DNA of 64,000 nt from Treponema sp. Marseille-Q4130 (GCF_014334325.1 NZ_JACSET010000001.1:304910-368909), one strand, 5' to 3'; counted from the first letter of the stretch, positions 1 through 8,875 are shown. Notes: generated by a model from the sequence alone, not told the origin. Numbers and translations are program-made.

Positions 1-422
1 ATGCGGAGGCGAGGTTCCGGCTGCGTGCCGTTTCGAGCGTTAGGCTTGCGGAAGCCTACCCTAAAAGCTCGACCGCGGCATACACGGCGAGTTTGCAGAG
101 CAAACTCGGTAGTGAGCGCAGCGAACGAAGTTCTCGCCGAAAGCATAACTTTATTTAGAAATACTTTCGAAACTCGACTTTCGACCTATATATCGCCTGC
201 AAAGCTATAAATTACGCGGTTTTTTGTAAAAATAAACGGAAACATCGTTTCCTGCGCGGGGAACTTCGCACTTCGTGCTCGTTGCAAGGTTGCGCGGGGA
301 ACTTCGCGCAATGTACGGCACATGCCGTATCGTGTCTCTTTTCCAAATAATTACCCATTACACATTAACAATTACTCATTGAAAATTGATTTCCATGCTC
401 TTGATAAAACCGTATGAAAAAG
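1..422. repeat. Non-coding region with hairpin and dispersed repeat modules
   Basis: I see no convincing gene here; an open frame at 1-210 has no ribosome-binding site and runs through palindromes. Perfect short hairpins are visible at about 41-58 (TAGGCTT/AAGCCTA) and 89-107 (GAGTTTGC/GCAAACTC). The second is followed by GGTAGTGAGCG, which recurs inverted near 30680. From 251 to 338 lies a module with CCTGCGCGGGGAACTTCG, then a TACGGCA/TGCCGTA palindrome, which recurs on the minus strand at 30731-30785. This looks like a non-coding repeat cluster rather than a degraded gene. Confidence 0.6.
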
Positions 423-451
423 TTGTTTTTATTTATTATTTATGATATACT
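423..451 (+). promoter_or_regulatory. Sigma-70-type promoter of the 565 lipoprotein gene
   Basis: TTGTTT at 423-428 and TATACT at 446-451 are separated by exactly 17 bp, a good vegetative promoter spacing. It would give a leader of about 105 nt before the ATG at 565. Confidence 0.6.
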
Positions 452-564
452 GCTATCGGATGGTTTCCTTTTTGATAAAATAAGGAATCGAACCGTACGA
501 TATACCGTTTTCGATCGTTTCACCGGCGGGCGGTGAGCACGGTATGTACGGAGGAGTGAGCGTT

Positions 565-1860
565 ATGAAAAAAGCGATTTTTGCCGCTGCGGCGATTTTT
601 TTCGGTCTCGTCTTTTTGTCCTGCAGCGATGTGTTCGGCGGCAGAGAAACGGAGGGCATCGCCTTTACGGTTCCCCCGTTAGCGCCGCAAAGCGCTTCGT
701 CTCCTGCAAGGGCGGCAGCCGGAGGCGCGGAAGGACCCTGGTCGATCTACGGCTTTTTGTTCGGTGAAGATGCCGATCCTGCCGAGATCAACAATATTGT
801 CACTAAGCGCAGCGATCCGCTGAGTCTCCACGAAGTGCAGGATTATAGGGGGATCATTCAAGCCGTATCGCGGAAGGGAGCCGATCTATCGCAGCCGCAG
901 CCGCTCTTTTTTCAGCGCATACCAGCGAAGACGAAGTGCTTCGTATGCATTCTCGTCACGTATACGACTTCCGCAAAAACGGAGCATACCGTTTTTTACG
1001 GGATTTCGCCCGATTCCGTCCTAAATCAGTATGGAGCGAAACCCTCTTTTACCGATAATTTTTATACGCCCGATACGGGAGAAAACGAGATTTCCGTTAC
1101 GCTCAAAAGGGATGGAACTGTGCCCGTCTGTTTTGCGACGCAAAACGGAGCGAGCTTACCGCAAGAAAGTACGCCGTATAAGCCGACGCACTTTTACGGG
1201 AGTCACGGCGGTAATATGACGGGTGCTTTGGGCGCTGTAAAGGGTTTACCGCCGGGCAAAGCGGGTGTCATCATATTGATGGAAAATATCGACGTTTCCG
1301 GCATAAGCGCTTTGCCGTCGATTTCTACGAGCGGCAACGGCGTAGATCATTCCGTCGATTTCGATTCGATTTCGGGAAAGCGCTGCGAACTGAAAGCGAA
1401 AGACTTTTCGGTTTCCGAAGGCAGATACCTTTCGTTTACCGATGTGCGTATCGAGGGTACCGAGCCGAATCCTCATTTCCTTGCTTCTGTTCAAGTGAAT
1501 CAGGGTGGAGAGCTGCGGCTCGGCGGAGCGGTAACGCTTGAAGGCGAAACGAAAATTCAACTTGATGCTTATTCGTTTTTGCCGGGACAAAACGGAAAGA
1601 TTGTCATCGTAAGACCGCTTGTCGATGAGGTCGGAAAGGTGATAGTGGAGTATCGAGATTCCAGTCCTACCGAAGCGGAAGAACACGCGAAAGCCGATAT
1701 GCAAACGTATCCGATCTTGCGAGACGATTCGGGCGCTAATACGCAGATACCTGACTTTTTTGACGACGAAGTAAAAGTTGTATATTCAGGACACCATTCC
1801 TTTACCGCACGGTGGAAACGTAAGGACGGAAATTCGTGGGTGCTGGAAGCTCGCGATTGA
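565..1860 (+). CDS. Putative lipoprotein of unknown function
   Basis: A 431-residue protein. The ATG at 565 is preferred over an upstream in-frame ATG at 544 because GGAGGAG lies just before it and the protein then begins MKKAIFAAAAIFFGLVFLSC, a lipoprotein signal peptide with a lipobox ending at Cys20. The mature part starts with a low-complexity Ala/Ser/Pro stretch, followed by a globular region with no motif I recognise. It is expected to be anchored to a membrane facing the periplasm or the surface. It precedes the exported-protein operon at 2007-4469 by about 150 bp and may be transcribed separately. The family is not recognised. Confidence 0.75.
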   Translation: MKKAIFAAAAIFFGLVFLSCSDVFGGRETEGIAFTVPPLAPQSASSPARAAAGGAEGPWSIYGFLFGEDADPAEINNIVTKRSDPLSLHEVQDYRGIIQAVSRKGADLSQPQPLFFQRIPAKTKCFVCILVTYTTSAKTEHTVFYGISPDSVLNQYGAKPSFTDNFYTPDTGENEISVTLKRDGTVPVCFATQNGASLPQESTPYKPTHFYGSHGGNMTGALGAVKGLPPGKAGVIILMENIDVSGISALPSISTSGNGVDHSVDFDSISGKRCELKAKDFSVSEGRYLSFTDVRIEGTEPNPHFLASVQVNQGGELRLGGAVTLEGETKIQLDAYSFLPGQNGKIVIVRPLVDEVGKVIVEYRDSSPTEAEEHAKADMQTYPILRDDSGANTQIPDFFDDEVKVVYSGHHSFTARWKRKDGNSWVLEARD

Positions 1861-2006
1861 GCGTGCTTTATCCGAACGAAGGAGTCGTACGATTGAGCGT
1901 GCTGCCGCAAAGGTCGTACGGTTTTTATTGCGGGGTGCGGCACAGGCGGCGCGAACGCAGAGAATGTGCATGTAGAGATGCTGTAATAAAGTGAGAGGAG
2001 ATGCAA

Positions 2007-2459
2007 ATGAAAAAATTGTGTATTTTGCCGGTTGTCTTCGTGCTGTGCGTCACGGCATATGCCCAGCGCGCGGATTTTGTTACCGAGCTCCTCGCCGCGG
2101 ATAAAGCGACGTACGGGCAAGTGTGCTATCTTTCGGCCGTGTATCAGGGCTTTGTCGATGAAAACGCTTCATACGACGATGCGCTGAGCGCACTCATAGA
2201 GCGGGGGCAGGCTGTCGGCGGTGCCGATGTCAACGGAACGGTGAGGCTGGAGGAGCTCTCGCGGCTTATGGCGAAACTGTGGGATATCAAAGGCGGGCTC
2301 ATGTACCGCTTGACCAAATGTTCCGCACGCTATGCGTTTCGTCAGTTTAAAACGGACGGCATCCTTCCTGCGACCGCCGATCCGTGGAAAAAGGTGTCGG
2401 GCAGCGACGTATTGAATATCTATACCGCGTGTTTGCGGAAATACGGAGGCGCGGAATGA
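2007..2459 (+). CDS. Small exported protein of unknown function
   Basis: A 150-residue protein with an N-terminal signal peptide (MKKLCILPVVFVLCVTAYAQ) and no lipobox. The start at 2007 is set by AGGAG at 1996-2000; an ATG at 2001 is too close to it. It is the first gene of a three-gene envelope operon. Its stop overlaps the start of the next gene (ATGA at 2456-2459), so the two are probably translationally coupled. The mature part is predicted mostly helical. I do not recognise the family. The context suggests a periplasmic partner of the downstream beta-barrel candidate and FecR-like protein; that role is inferred. Confidence 0.7.
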   Translation: MKKLCILPVVFVLCVTAYAQRADFVTELLAADKATYGQVCYLSAVYQGFVDENASYDDALSALIERGQAVGGADVNGTVRLEELSRLMAKLWDIKGGLMYRLTKCSARYAFRQFKTDGILPATADPWKKVSGSDVLNIYTACLRKYGGAE

Positions 2460-3604
2460 AAAAGATTTTATGTGCGGCCTTTGCCGCGTTTATACTTGTG
2501 CCGCTGTCAGCGTTGGACTGGGGCGGTAAATTCAACACGACGACGAAATATCAAGGGAAAAAAGCCGGTTCGCTTTTTTGGAATGAAAGTCTTGGAGCCC
2601 ATGCGTGGCTTACGACGCCGATCAACGAACAGCTGCGCTTCGGCGCCGACGCTTCGTATGAGTTCCGCTACGATCAAGACGGCGACGTCGTTAAAAATAT
2701 CATTGATATCAATCTGCTCAAATTGACGGGAACCTTTCACGCCGGTAAAACCGGTATGTTCGAATTCGGCGCCGGCCGCTTTTCGCTGAGCGATGCAACG
2801 GGCATCATTTTCAGTCAGATGAACGACGGCGTCTATGCGAAATATTCCATACCGCGCGTTTCGGCGAGTACCTACCTCGGCATAACGCGGCTGCTCAACA
2901 GCCACGACGTCGTCATCCTCCGGCACTTTTCCGATACGACGGTCAAAACCGAAGATGCATCCGCCGCCTACGTGTTAGGTCCTTCGTACATTCCGCTCGG
3001 TTTTTCGGTGAACATTCCGTCCTTGTTTTTAAATCAGGATATGACAATCGAAGAATGGAACTTTATCGATTTTTCCGGCGACGACTATCATCGGCTGTAC
3101 GGCACATTGATGTTTTCCGGCCCGATTTTGAGCAATCTGTTTTATTCCGCATCGACGACGCTCGGTACGGAAAACATGAGTACGATTTCCAATCTTATTA
3201 AATTGTCGCTGTCGTTTTATCCGGTCAAAGAAGCGTCCGTCGGATTTTCCGGCGTATACGCTTCCGGCAATAACGGAGGATTTGATGCGTTTCGGGGTTT
3301 TTCGTCGCAGACTGCGGTGCTTGCGTCTGAAACCGCGGGCTTCACTACCGAATACGGCAGCAAGATCAAAGCGATGCTCTCGGGTTCGTACACCTTTTTG
3401 TCGAATATCTACGTCGCATCTTCTCTCGCACTCGTGTTCGCATGTCCTGAAAGTGTTTCGTACAACGGCTTTCAATGGCGGATCGACGGAATGTGGAATA
3501 TTTTCCACGATCTGCAGCTTTCCTCGAGCATATATCAATATATAGGCAAAGACAAAGAGAACGATAAAATCTGTTTTTCGCTCGGTGGAACATTTGTTTT
3601 TTAA
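2456..3604 (+). CDS. Putative outer-membrane beta-barrel protein
   Basis: A 382-residue protein. The start at 2456 overlaps the preceding stop and gives a clean signal peptide (MKKILCAAFAAFILVPLSAL), whereas the longer frame from 2384 lies inside the preceding gene. The mature sequence is rich in alternating aromatic, polar and glycine residues and ends in a terminal Phe (GGTFVF), typical of outer-membrane barrels whose last strand carries the insertion signal. There is no lipobox. It sits between a small exported protein and a FecR-domain protein. It could be a porin or an adhesin-like barrel; the substrate is unknown. The barrel call rests on composition and the C-terminus, not on a recognised family signature. 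Confidence 0.6.
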   Translation: MKKILCAAFAAFILVPLSALDWGGKFNTTTKYQGKKAGSLFWNESLGAHAWLTTPINEQLRFGADASYEFRYDQDGDVVKNIIDINLLKLTGTFHAGKTGMFEFGAGRFSLSDATGIIFSQMNDGVYAKYSIPRVSASTYLGITRLLNSHDVVILRHFSDTTVKTEDASAAYVLGPSYIPLGFSVNIPSLFLNQDMTIEEWNFIDFSGDDYHRLYGTLMFSGPILSNLFYSASTTLGTENMSTISNLIKLSLSFYPVKEASVGFSGVYASGNNGGFDAFRGFSSQTAVLASETAGFTTEYGSKIKAMLSGSYTFLSNIYVASSLALVFACPESVSYNGFQWRIDGMWNIFHDLQLSSSIYQYIGKDKENDKICFSLGGTFVF

Positions 3605-3659
3605 TCGAAATGAGTGTCTTCATGTTATAACGATAAATATTGACAACAGGAGGTTGTTT

Positions 3660-4469
3660 ATGAATTGCGTTACGATGATCAAAAAATCGATTTGCGTTGC
3701 ATTTGCAGCGCTCTGTATTGCGCTTCCGCTGTGCGCGGCTTCGGCGACCGTCGTCTCTGCGGAAGGTAAAGTGGAAGTGGAGCGGGGCGGTAAGTGGGTT
3801 CCGCTTTCCGCAAACGATACGGTTTCTGAAGGAGAAATCATTTCGACGGGATTTAAATCCAAAGCCCTGCTCCGTTATCAGGGTTCGGTACTGCAGATCG
3901 GCGCTTTGACGCGCGTTACGCTCGAAAAGCTCGCCGAAGGCGAAAAAAGCGATACGGTCGCCCTCTATTTGAATACGGGTGCGGTAAAATCTACAGTGCA
4001 AAAAACTGAAAACCGCCGCGTAAATTACACCGTGCGCAATCCCGTTGCGGTCGCTTCCGTGCGCGGTACCGAATTCGATTTCGCAGGGGACGGTGCCATT
4101 TCCTGTGCGGACGGCGCCGTCGTCACCTACAGCGCTCGTTTATACGATGCACCGGCTGTAAGCGAAGTTCCGTCTGAAGGCGAATCGAACGCCGCAACGC
4201 CCGCAACCGATATAGCACCCGCAGCTCCCGCCGGAGCCGTCGTCGTGCTGCAAGGGCAGGCCGTCGCGTTCACTTCCGACGGTATGAGTTCGAGTCCCGC
4301 TCAGTCCGCATCGGCAGCCGCTTCCCAAGTAGCCGCTACGGTCAGTACGCCGGTCGAAACCGAAAGTGTCGGCACGGGTGCGGCAGGCTCCGCCGGCGCC
4401 GGCGCCGCGAGCGAAGTCATAGCGAAAAATACCGCCACGATCAAAGTACGCGTTTCGTTCAAGGACTGA
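3660..4469 (+). CDS. FecR-domain exported protein
   Basis: A 269-residue protein preceded by AGGAGG and starting at 3660. It has a signal peptide of about 28 residues, then a FecR-type beta domain: a VVSAEGKVEVERGGKWVPL stretch, a GEIISTGFKSKALLRY core, and NPVAVASVRGTEFDF near residues 120-140. The second half is a low-complexity Ala/Pro/Ser/Glu region, perhaps a flexible or surface-exposed tail. In Gram-negatives FecR passes signals to a sigma factor, but here there is no sigma gene and no cytoplasmic anti-sigma part. A structural or cell-wall-associated FecR domain is more likely. It is the third gene of the 2007-4469 operon, 55 bp after the barrel gene. Confidence 0.75.
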   Translation: MNCVTMIKKSICVAFAALCIALPLCAASATVVSAEGKVEVERGGKWVPLSANDTVSEGEIISTGFKSKALLRYQGSVLQIGALTRVTLEKLAEGEKSDTVALYLNTGAVKSTVQKTENRRVNYTVRNPVAVASVRGTEFDFAGDGAISCADGAVVTYSARLYDAPAVSEVPSEGESNAATPATDIAPAAPAGAVVVLQGQAVAFTSDGMSSSPAQSASAAASQVAATVSTPVETESVGTGAAGSAGAGAASEVIAKNTATIKVRVSFKD

Positions 4470-4486
4470 CGCGGAAAGCATCGTCA

Positions 4487-4525
4487 GCATCTCGAAAAAA
4501 TCGCTAAAGATTATTTTCGAGATGC
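4487..4525. terminator. Bidirectional terminator-like hairpin
   Basis: Perfect 12-bp arms, GCATCTCGAAAA (4487-4498) and its complement TTTTCGAGATGC (4514-4525), enclose a 15-nt loop. The hairpin lies between two convergent genes, the FecR-like gene (+) and feoB (-), where a shared terminator is expected. The same TAGGGCATCTCGAAA motif recurs at 59434-59478, so it is also a dispersed repeat. Confidence 0.7.
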
Positions 4526-4526
4526 C

Positions 4527-6377
4527 CTACAGTAATAAAACCGCGATGTGATATACGATGAACGACAGGACGAGCGCGCTTGCGATATAGTAAAACGCGA
4601 TCGATGCCGTCCATTTGAGCGAATGCGTTTCGCGATATGTCGCCGTAACGGCCATGAGGCAGGGCACGTTGAACGAAACGGCGAACATAAAGGCGAGCGC
4701 TTCCGCTTTTGAAATCGCTCCGGGTAAAACGGATGCGAGGTTTCCGCTTGACGCACCGGCGGTTTTCGACAAAAAAGTCGCCGTCATAACATCGCCCGTT
4801 CCGACATAGAGCGAATTCAATACTCCGAGTACCGCTTCTTTTGAAACGGCGGAAGCGAGAAAGGCGATAAAAGTCTGCCAGCCCAATCCGAAAACGCGCG
4901 TGACGGGCTCGATGTACGTGCCGAATCGATAGATGATGCTGTTTTCCGCGCGTCCCGTCGATGAAAACGAAAGCGCCCAAAAAATCACCGAAATCAAAAA
5001 TATGACGCGAAGCGCACGCTTAAAGATATCCCACGATTTTGCGAACGACGTATAGAGCACGTTTGCCCATCTTGGCCGGTGGTACGGCGGAAGTTCCATG
5101 AGCATACCGGTACGCTCTGCGGCGGGCGAAAGCTTGTTGCCGAAAATCTTTGCCGTGATGAATATCATAAAAAACATATACGCATAGATGCCGAGCATGA
5201 CGAGGATGCCGTCCGCGCCGAAAAAAATCGTCGCAAGCGTCGGCATGACGGTCGCTATGGCGGCGCAGGGTACCGCCCACGTAAGCATAATCGTCAGTAT
5301 GCGCTGACCCCAATTGTCGATGACGCGCGCGCCTGCGGCTCCTCCGATCGTGCAGCCCAAACCCATGAGCATGGGGCAGATGCTTTTTCCCTGCAGACCG
5401 AGCTTTGTCATCGTTCCGTCGAAAGCGTAGGAAATGCGCGCCAAAAATCCCGTTTCTTCGAGCGCCGTAAACGTAAACGTTACGCCGACGACGAAACCCG
5501 CCATCGCGGCGGCAAAGTACACGACGTTCGGAATCAAATCGGCAGCGAGCGATTCCAAAAAAGGAGCCGCGTGTCCGGCCTGCATGAGGCGATGGAGAAG
5601 TGGAGAAGCGAAACTCGGAATAAGGGAACCGAGCCCCATGAGCGGTATGGCCATGATCATCGACGCGACGAAAGCGAGCAGCATGAGCGCGACTGAAAAC
5701 GGCTTTCCCCAGCGGCGGCTCGTAAAGATGCGGTCGGCTTTTGAAAGCGCTGCGCGCTTTTTTTCGCCCGAGACGACGCCGTCGAGCAGCGCTTCGATCC
5801 ATTGAAAGCGGGCGTTTGCAAGTTCCATTTCGCTTTTTGCACTGCTGCACAGAGCGTCGAGTTTTTCCGTATCGATTTTTTTCGGATTATTAAATTCGTT
5901 TCGGAGGATACCTTTCAGTTCGGGATATTTTTTTCTGTCGGCGGCGACAAAGGGAACGACGGTGATGCCGAGCCGTTTTGAAAGGAGTGCCGTGTCGATC
6001 GATTTTCCCTGCAGTTTTGCGACATCCATCATATTGAGAATTAAAACGGCCGGCACGCGCATCGGTGCGAAGTCTGCGAGCATGTAGAGATTGCGCCTGA
6101 GCTGAGAGGCGTCGGCGAGGACGCAGACGATGTCGGCTTTACCGGATGCGATGTAGTCTCGTGTGATCTCCTCTTCCTGTGAGCCCGCCGAAAGGGAATA
6201 GCTTCCCGGAAGATCGGCGACAGTACAGCGCTCTCCGTCGATAGTGAAATAGCCTTCTTTTTGTTCTACCGTTTTTCCGGGCCAGTTGCCGACGTGCTGG
6301 TGCGAACCCGTAAGGCCGTTATACAGCGTGGATTTTCCGGAATTCGGCTGTCCGAGCAATGCGATTGTCTTTGCCAT
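4527..6377 (-). CDS. feoB: Ferrous iron transporter FeoB
   Basis: A 616-residue membrane GTPase importing Fe(II). The N-terminal G domain shows G1 GQPNSGKS (residues 9-16), G3 DLPG (55-58) and G4 NMMD (115-118, where NKxD is more usual). It is followed by the spacer domain and about eight membrane segments with the two Gate regions. It is shorter than the roughly 770-residue Escherichia coli protein, mainly in the cytoplasmic linker and C-terminal tail, as in many anaerobes. It starts 2 nt after the feoA stop, so the pair forms one operon. An upstream palindrome at 6667-6678 suggests metal-dependent repression. The family call is firm; regulation is inferred. Confidence 0.95.
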   Translation of the reverse strand: MAKTIALLGQPNSGKSTLYNGLTGSHQHVGNWPGKTVEQKEGYFTIDGERCTVADLPGSYSLSAGSQEEEITRDYIASGKADIVCVLADASQLRRNLYMLADFAPMRVPAVLILNMMDVAKLQGKSIDTALLSKRLGITVVPFVAADRKKYPELKGILRNEFNNPKKIDTEKLDALCSSAKSEMELANARFQWIEALLDGVVSGEKKRAALSKADRIFTSRRWGKPFSVALMLLAFVASMIMAIPLMGLGSLIPSFASPLLHRLMQAGHAAPFLESLAADLIPNVVYFAAAMAGFVVGVTFTFTALEETGFLARISYAFDGTMTKLGLQGKSICPMLMGLGCTIGGAAGARVIDNWGQRILTIMLTWAVPCAAIATVMPTLATIFFGADGILVMLGIYAYMFFMIFITAKIFGNKLSPAAERTGMLMELPPYHRPRWANVLYTSFAKSWDIFKRALRVIFLISVIFWALSFSSTGRAENSIIYRFGTYIEPVTRVFGLGWQTFIAFLASAVSKEAVLGVLNSLYVGTGDVMTATFLSKTAGASSGNLASVLPGAISKAEALAFMFAVSFNVPCLMAVTATYRETHSLKWTASIAFYYIASALVLSFIVYHIAVLLL

Positions 6378-6379
6378 GA

Positions 6380-6604
6380 TCAGTTCTCCGCTTCTACGAA
6401 AATTTTACCGAGATCGCCGCAGCTGATCGCGATGAGCGTGTCGCGCGCTTCGATGAGTATGGGCTGTTTTTTTTCGTGCCTCACGACGGTGAGGGGGCAG
6501 CCGACCGTAAGCCCCATCGACGTAACCCTTCCGATAAAATGCGCGTCTCCTGCGATATCGGTTATCGTTCCGGAAAAGCCTTCCTTCGTTTCGCTCAGCG
6601 ACAT
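6380..6604 (-). CDS. feoA: Ferrous iron transport protein FeoA
   Basis: A 74-residue SH3-like cytosolic partner of FeoB. The start at 6604 (MSLSETKEG) is chosen because GGAGGT precedes it with a good spacing; the longer frame to 6661 would run toward the regulatory region. The GRVTSMGLTVGCPLTVVR stretch is the typical FeoA core (a small domain with MGL and a G-x-x-L/V turn). It lies 2 nt upstream of feoB in the same operon. Confidence 0.92.
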   Translation of the reverse strand: MSLSETKEGFSGTITDIAGDAHFIGRVTSMGLTVGCPLTVVRHEKKQPILIEARDTLIAISCGDLGKIFVEAEN

Positions 6605-6666
6605 AGCACCTCCGTTATATCTCCCGCAATTTTTAGAAACGCGTTCGGTATGCGCAACCAAAAAGA

Positions 6667-6678
6667 TAGCCTAGGCTA
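6667..6678. promoter_or_regulatory. Palindromic operator candidate upstream of feoAB
   Basis: TAGCCTAGGCTA is a perfect 12-bp palindrome about 65 bp upstream of the feoA start. On the minus strand it lies just downstream of TATAGT/TATATT, possible -10 boxes. Its half-sites (TAGCC/GGCTA) resemble those of DtxR/TroR-type iron or manganese boxes, though the centre differs from the classical order. A metalloregulator repressing feoAB is a reasonable inference; one such regulator is encoded at 17009. Confidence 0.55.
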
Positions 6679-6802
6679 ATATAACTATAGCACAGGTTTC
6701 CGTATTACGCCACAGAAATTTTATCCTATGATTATTTTACCGTAGTCGATGCCGTAAAAAGCTATTTTGTAATAAGATCCGCGCGATGGAAAAGTCACAA
6801 TA

Positions 6803-6906
6803 CGGGGCGTTGCGGGGTGTCCCCGCAGTGGGGGCAGCAAAAAAGACCGGAGCGCGAAGCGCGAGGACTTTGGAGCGAGGGGGAGACTTCCCCCTTCGGA
6901 TCATTT
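6803..6906 (+). repeat. GC-rich non-coding palindromic element
   Basis: A stretch between feoA and the 6992 gene carries short perfect hairpins (GCGGGG/CCCCGC, GGGGG/CCCCC) and the stutter gagcgcgaagcgcgagg. It resembles the GC-rich elements at about 17.5 and 31.0 kb in style but not in sequence. Open frames through it look spurious. The rest of 6605-6991 holds only the feo control region and the promoter at 6956. Confidence 0.45.
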
Positions 6907-6955
6907 CGCTTTTCAGTATCGATGCAGAATTTCAGCGAGATTTCAACAAATCGTG

Positions 6956-6984
6956 TTGCCGAAAACGGACTTCTCTGGTATACT
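6956..6984 (+). promoter_or_regulatory. Promoter giving a leaderless transcript for the 6992 gene
   Basis: TTGCCG (6956-6961), 17 bp, TATACT (6979-6984). The ATG at 6992 is only 7 nt after the -10 box, where transcription itself should start, and there is no Shine-Dalgarno. This supports 6992 as the start and a leaderless mRNA. Confidence 0.6.
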
Positions 6985-6991
6985 GAAAATT

Positions 6992-8875
6992 ATGCCGGTG
7001 ATAACGAATTTCGGTACGCTTCTCCGTTCGTACGCGAATAAACAAAATTCCGCATTTGTCAATCTTCGCGATTTTTGCGATTATATAAAAAAATACGCGG
7101 AACATTATATCGAAGAAGAACCCGGCTTGGTGTGCTACCTCGGTAATACGGAAGATACGGTTATCGCGGAGCTGCAAAAGCTTGAAGCAAAGCACCTCGT
7201 AGCTATGCTGGAGCGGGACGGCGACAAGCAGATCATCATCGTCATCATGTACTATACGGTCAGGTTTGCGCAGCGCTATAAAGAGCTTGCGTTCAATCCT
7301 GCCGTCCCTTTTCCGACGCTGACGGATTTACCGAAACAGCTTTCATCGGACGCGCTGGAAAAAAGATCGGCGTCCGATCTGCTTACGTCGTTTTTTGCGA
7401 AGCAGGATTTAAAATCGCCGAAGCTCTATGTCGTGCAGCTGCCGCGAAACGTGCCTTCCATTCTGTTCCCCGAATGTGTGCCGATACAGATGCTCATCGA
7501 TGCGGCGCTTTCCAAAATCCGTACGATGCTCAAAAAAGAAGAGTATCACGATTATTTTTTGAAAAAACTCCGCAACGCGAATCCCGGAAAAGAGATTTCC
7601 ATAAAAACTTTTTTTGAGCAGTTTGTTACGAAGCAGGACAGCGCATCGCAGCTGTTGGAATCGTCTGCGAACTCCTTTTATTCGTGGAGCCAGCTCTGTT
7701 ATTTTATCAGACAGGATTTTGAAAAGGTAAAAGATACGACGCTTGAAGACGCGAATCTCCTGCAGGCGGTTTCGATCGCGGAATTGCATCTTTTGATGCT
7801 CAAAAGCGAAGTGCAGGAACAGCAGCAAAAAGACGAGGCGCTCCAATTGCTCGAAGCCGCGCTCGATAAGCCGCCGTATTTTTATCCGATGAGCGCGATC
7901 GTCAAGATGACCGATCCGAAGGGTATGCCGCTCGGCAACCGCTACACCGACGACGATTTGAAAAAATTTCTTGAGCGGCTTACAACCGAAAGCAAGGACG
8001 GTGAGCTGCCGCGCCTGCTCGTCTTTAAGATCGATTCGGGTACGAGATATTTTGTATATAAGTCGAAAGTATTTCCGCTGATCATACGATTGTGCAACGA
8101 AGCGCACAGCGTCATAAAGCAGAATCTCACGAATAAATGGCATAAGGCACTCGAAAATTTTGAAAAGCTTCCCGAAATGCATGACAGGCAGCGTTTCGAG
8201 TCGGTGCTTAAAACGCAGGTTGAAAAAACATCCCCTGTTTTGTATGCACTGCTCAACGCCAACTTTTTGACTCTGCTCGATATCGAACTGCAAAACAGCG
8301 TGAGCGGAGGAAACTTCCGTCTCTTTTCGAACGGACGGCTTTTACCCTACGCCGAGCTGCTTATGATCGGAAATGCGACGGTGCTTTCCAATGCGAAAAT
8401 ACTTTTGCCGTTTTGGTATTCCATTCCGGTCGTTTCGCAAATCATCGGATTTTTTATGCGCGGTTCGAAAAAGAAAAACGTCGAAGAAGAAGTGAAAGAT
8501 ACCCGTTCGACGAACAAAAATATCCGCCCCGCAACCAAGCGCGAAGCGATCATACAGGCTGCAAAAACGGTTGAAAACGATCTTGTTCCCGAAGGCTCGA
8601 CGGTAGACCGCGAACTCGATTCGTACTGCAAACAGTGGAATAAACTGATATCGCCGGATGCCCATCGCCAGCTCACCGAAGACGTCAATTCCCTGATCCG
8701 CGGCTATATGCGCAGAGTTATCCATACGATTTCGGCTCAGACGTTTACGGTCGAGCGCGTGCGGAGTCTTGCGGAATCTCTTATTAAAACGCCGAATATG
8801 CAAAAGATCACGGAACAGGAGTCGCTGTTTATGTACGTGCAGCTGTACATCCTGCGTCTCATCAGTAACGGTTAG
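6992..8875 (+). CDS. Large conserved-looking cytoplasmic protein of unknown function
   Basis: A 627-residue protein without signal peptide or clear membrane segment. The start at 6992 is chosen because a promoter ends 7 nt before it; an upstream in-frame start at 6953 overlaps the -35 box. The sequence is highly charged and predicted mostly helical, with a Lys-rich basic patch near residues 490-520 (GSKKKNVEEEVK, then NIRPATKREAI) and a helical C-terminal domain. No catalytic motif is recognised. It stands alone, with about 180 bp on its 3' side before the dehydrogenase. The coding signal is strong; the function is unknown. Confidence 0.75.
   Translation: MPVITNFGTLLRSYANKQNSAFVNLRDFCDYIKKYAEHYIEEEPGLVCYLGNTEDTVIAELQKLEAKHLVAMLERDGDKQIIIVIMYYTVRFAQRYKELAFNPAVPFPTLTDLPKQLSSDALEKRSASDLLTSFFAKQDLKSPKLYVVQLPRNVPSILFPECVPIQMLIDAALSKIRTMLKKEEYHDYFLKKLRNANPGKEISIKTFFEQFVTKQDSASQLLESSANSFYSWSQLCYFIRQDFEKVKDTTLEDANLLQAVSIAELHLLMLKSEVQEQQQKDEALQLLEAALDKPPYFYPMSAIVKMTDPKGMPLGNRYTDDDLKKFLERLTTESKDGELPRLLVFKIDSGTRYFVYKSKVFPLIIRLCNEAHSVIKQNLTNKWHKALENFEKLPEMHDRQRFESVLKTQVEKTSPVLYALLNANFLTLLDIELQNSVSGGNFRLFSNGRLLPYAELLMIGNATVLSNAKILLPFWYSIPVVSQIIGFFMRGSKKKNVEEEVKDTRSTNKNIRPATKREAIIQAAKTVENDLVPEGSTVDRELDSYCKQWNKLISPDAHRQLTEDVNSLIRGYMRRVIHTISAQTFTVERVRSLAESLIKTPNMQKITEQESLFMYVQLYILRLISNG

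Noticed and set aside
1-210. Short open frame at the left edge
   Set aside because: It crosses two palindromes and dispersed-repeat modules and lacks a start signal.
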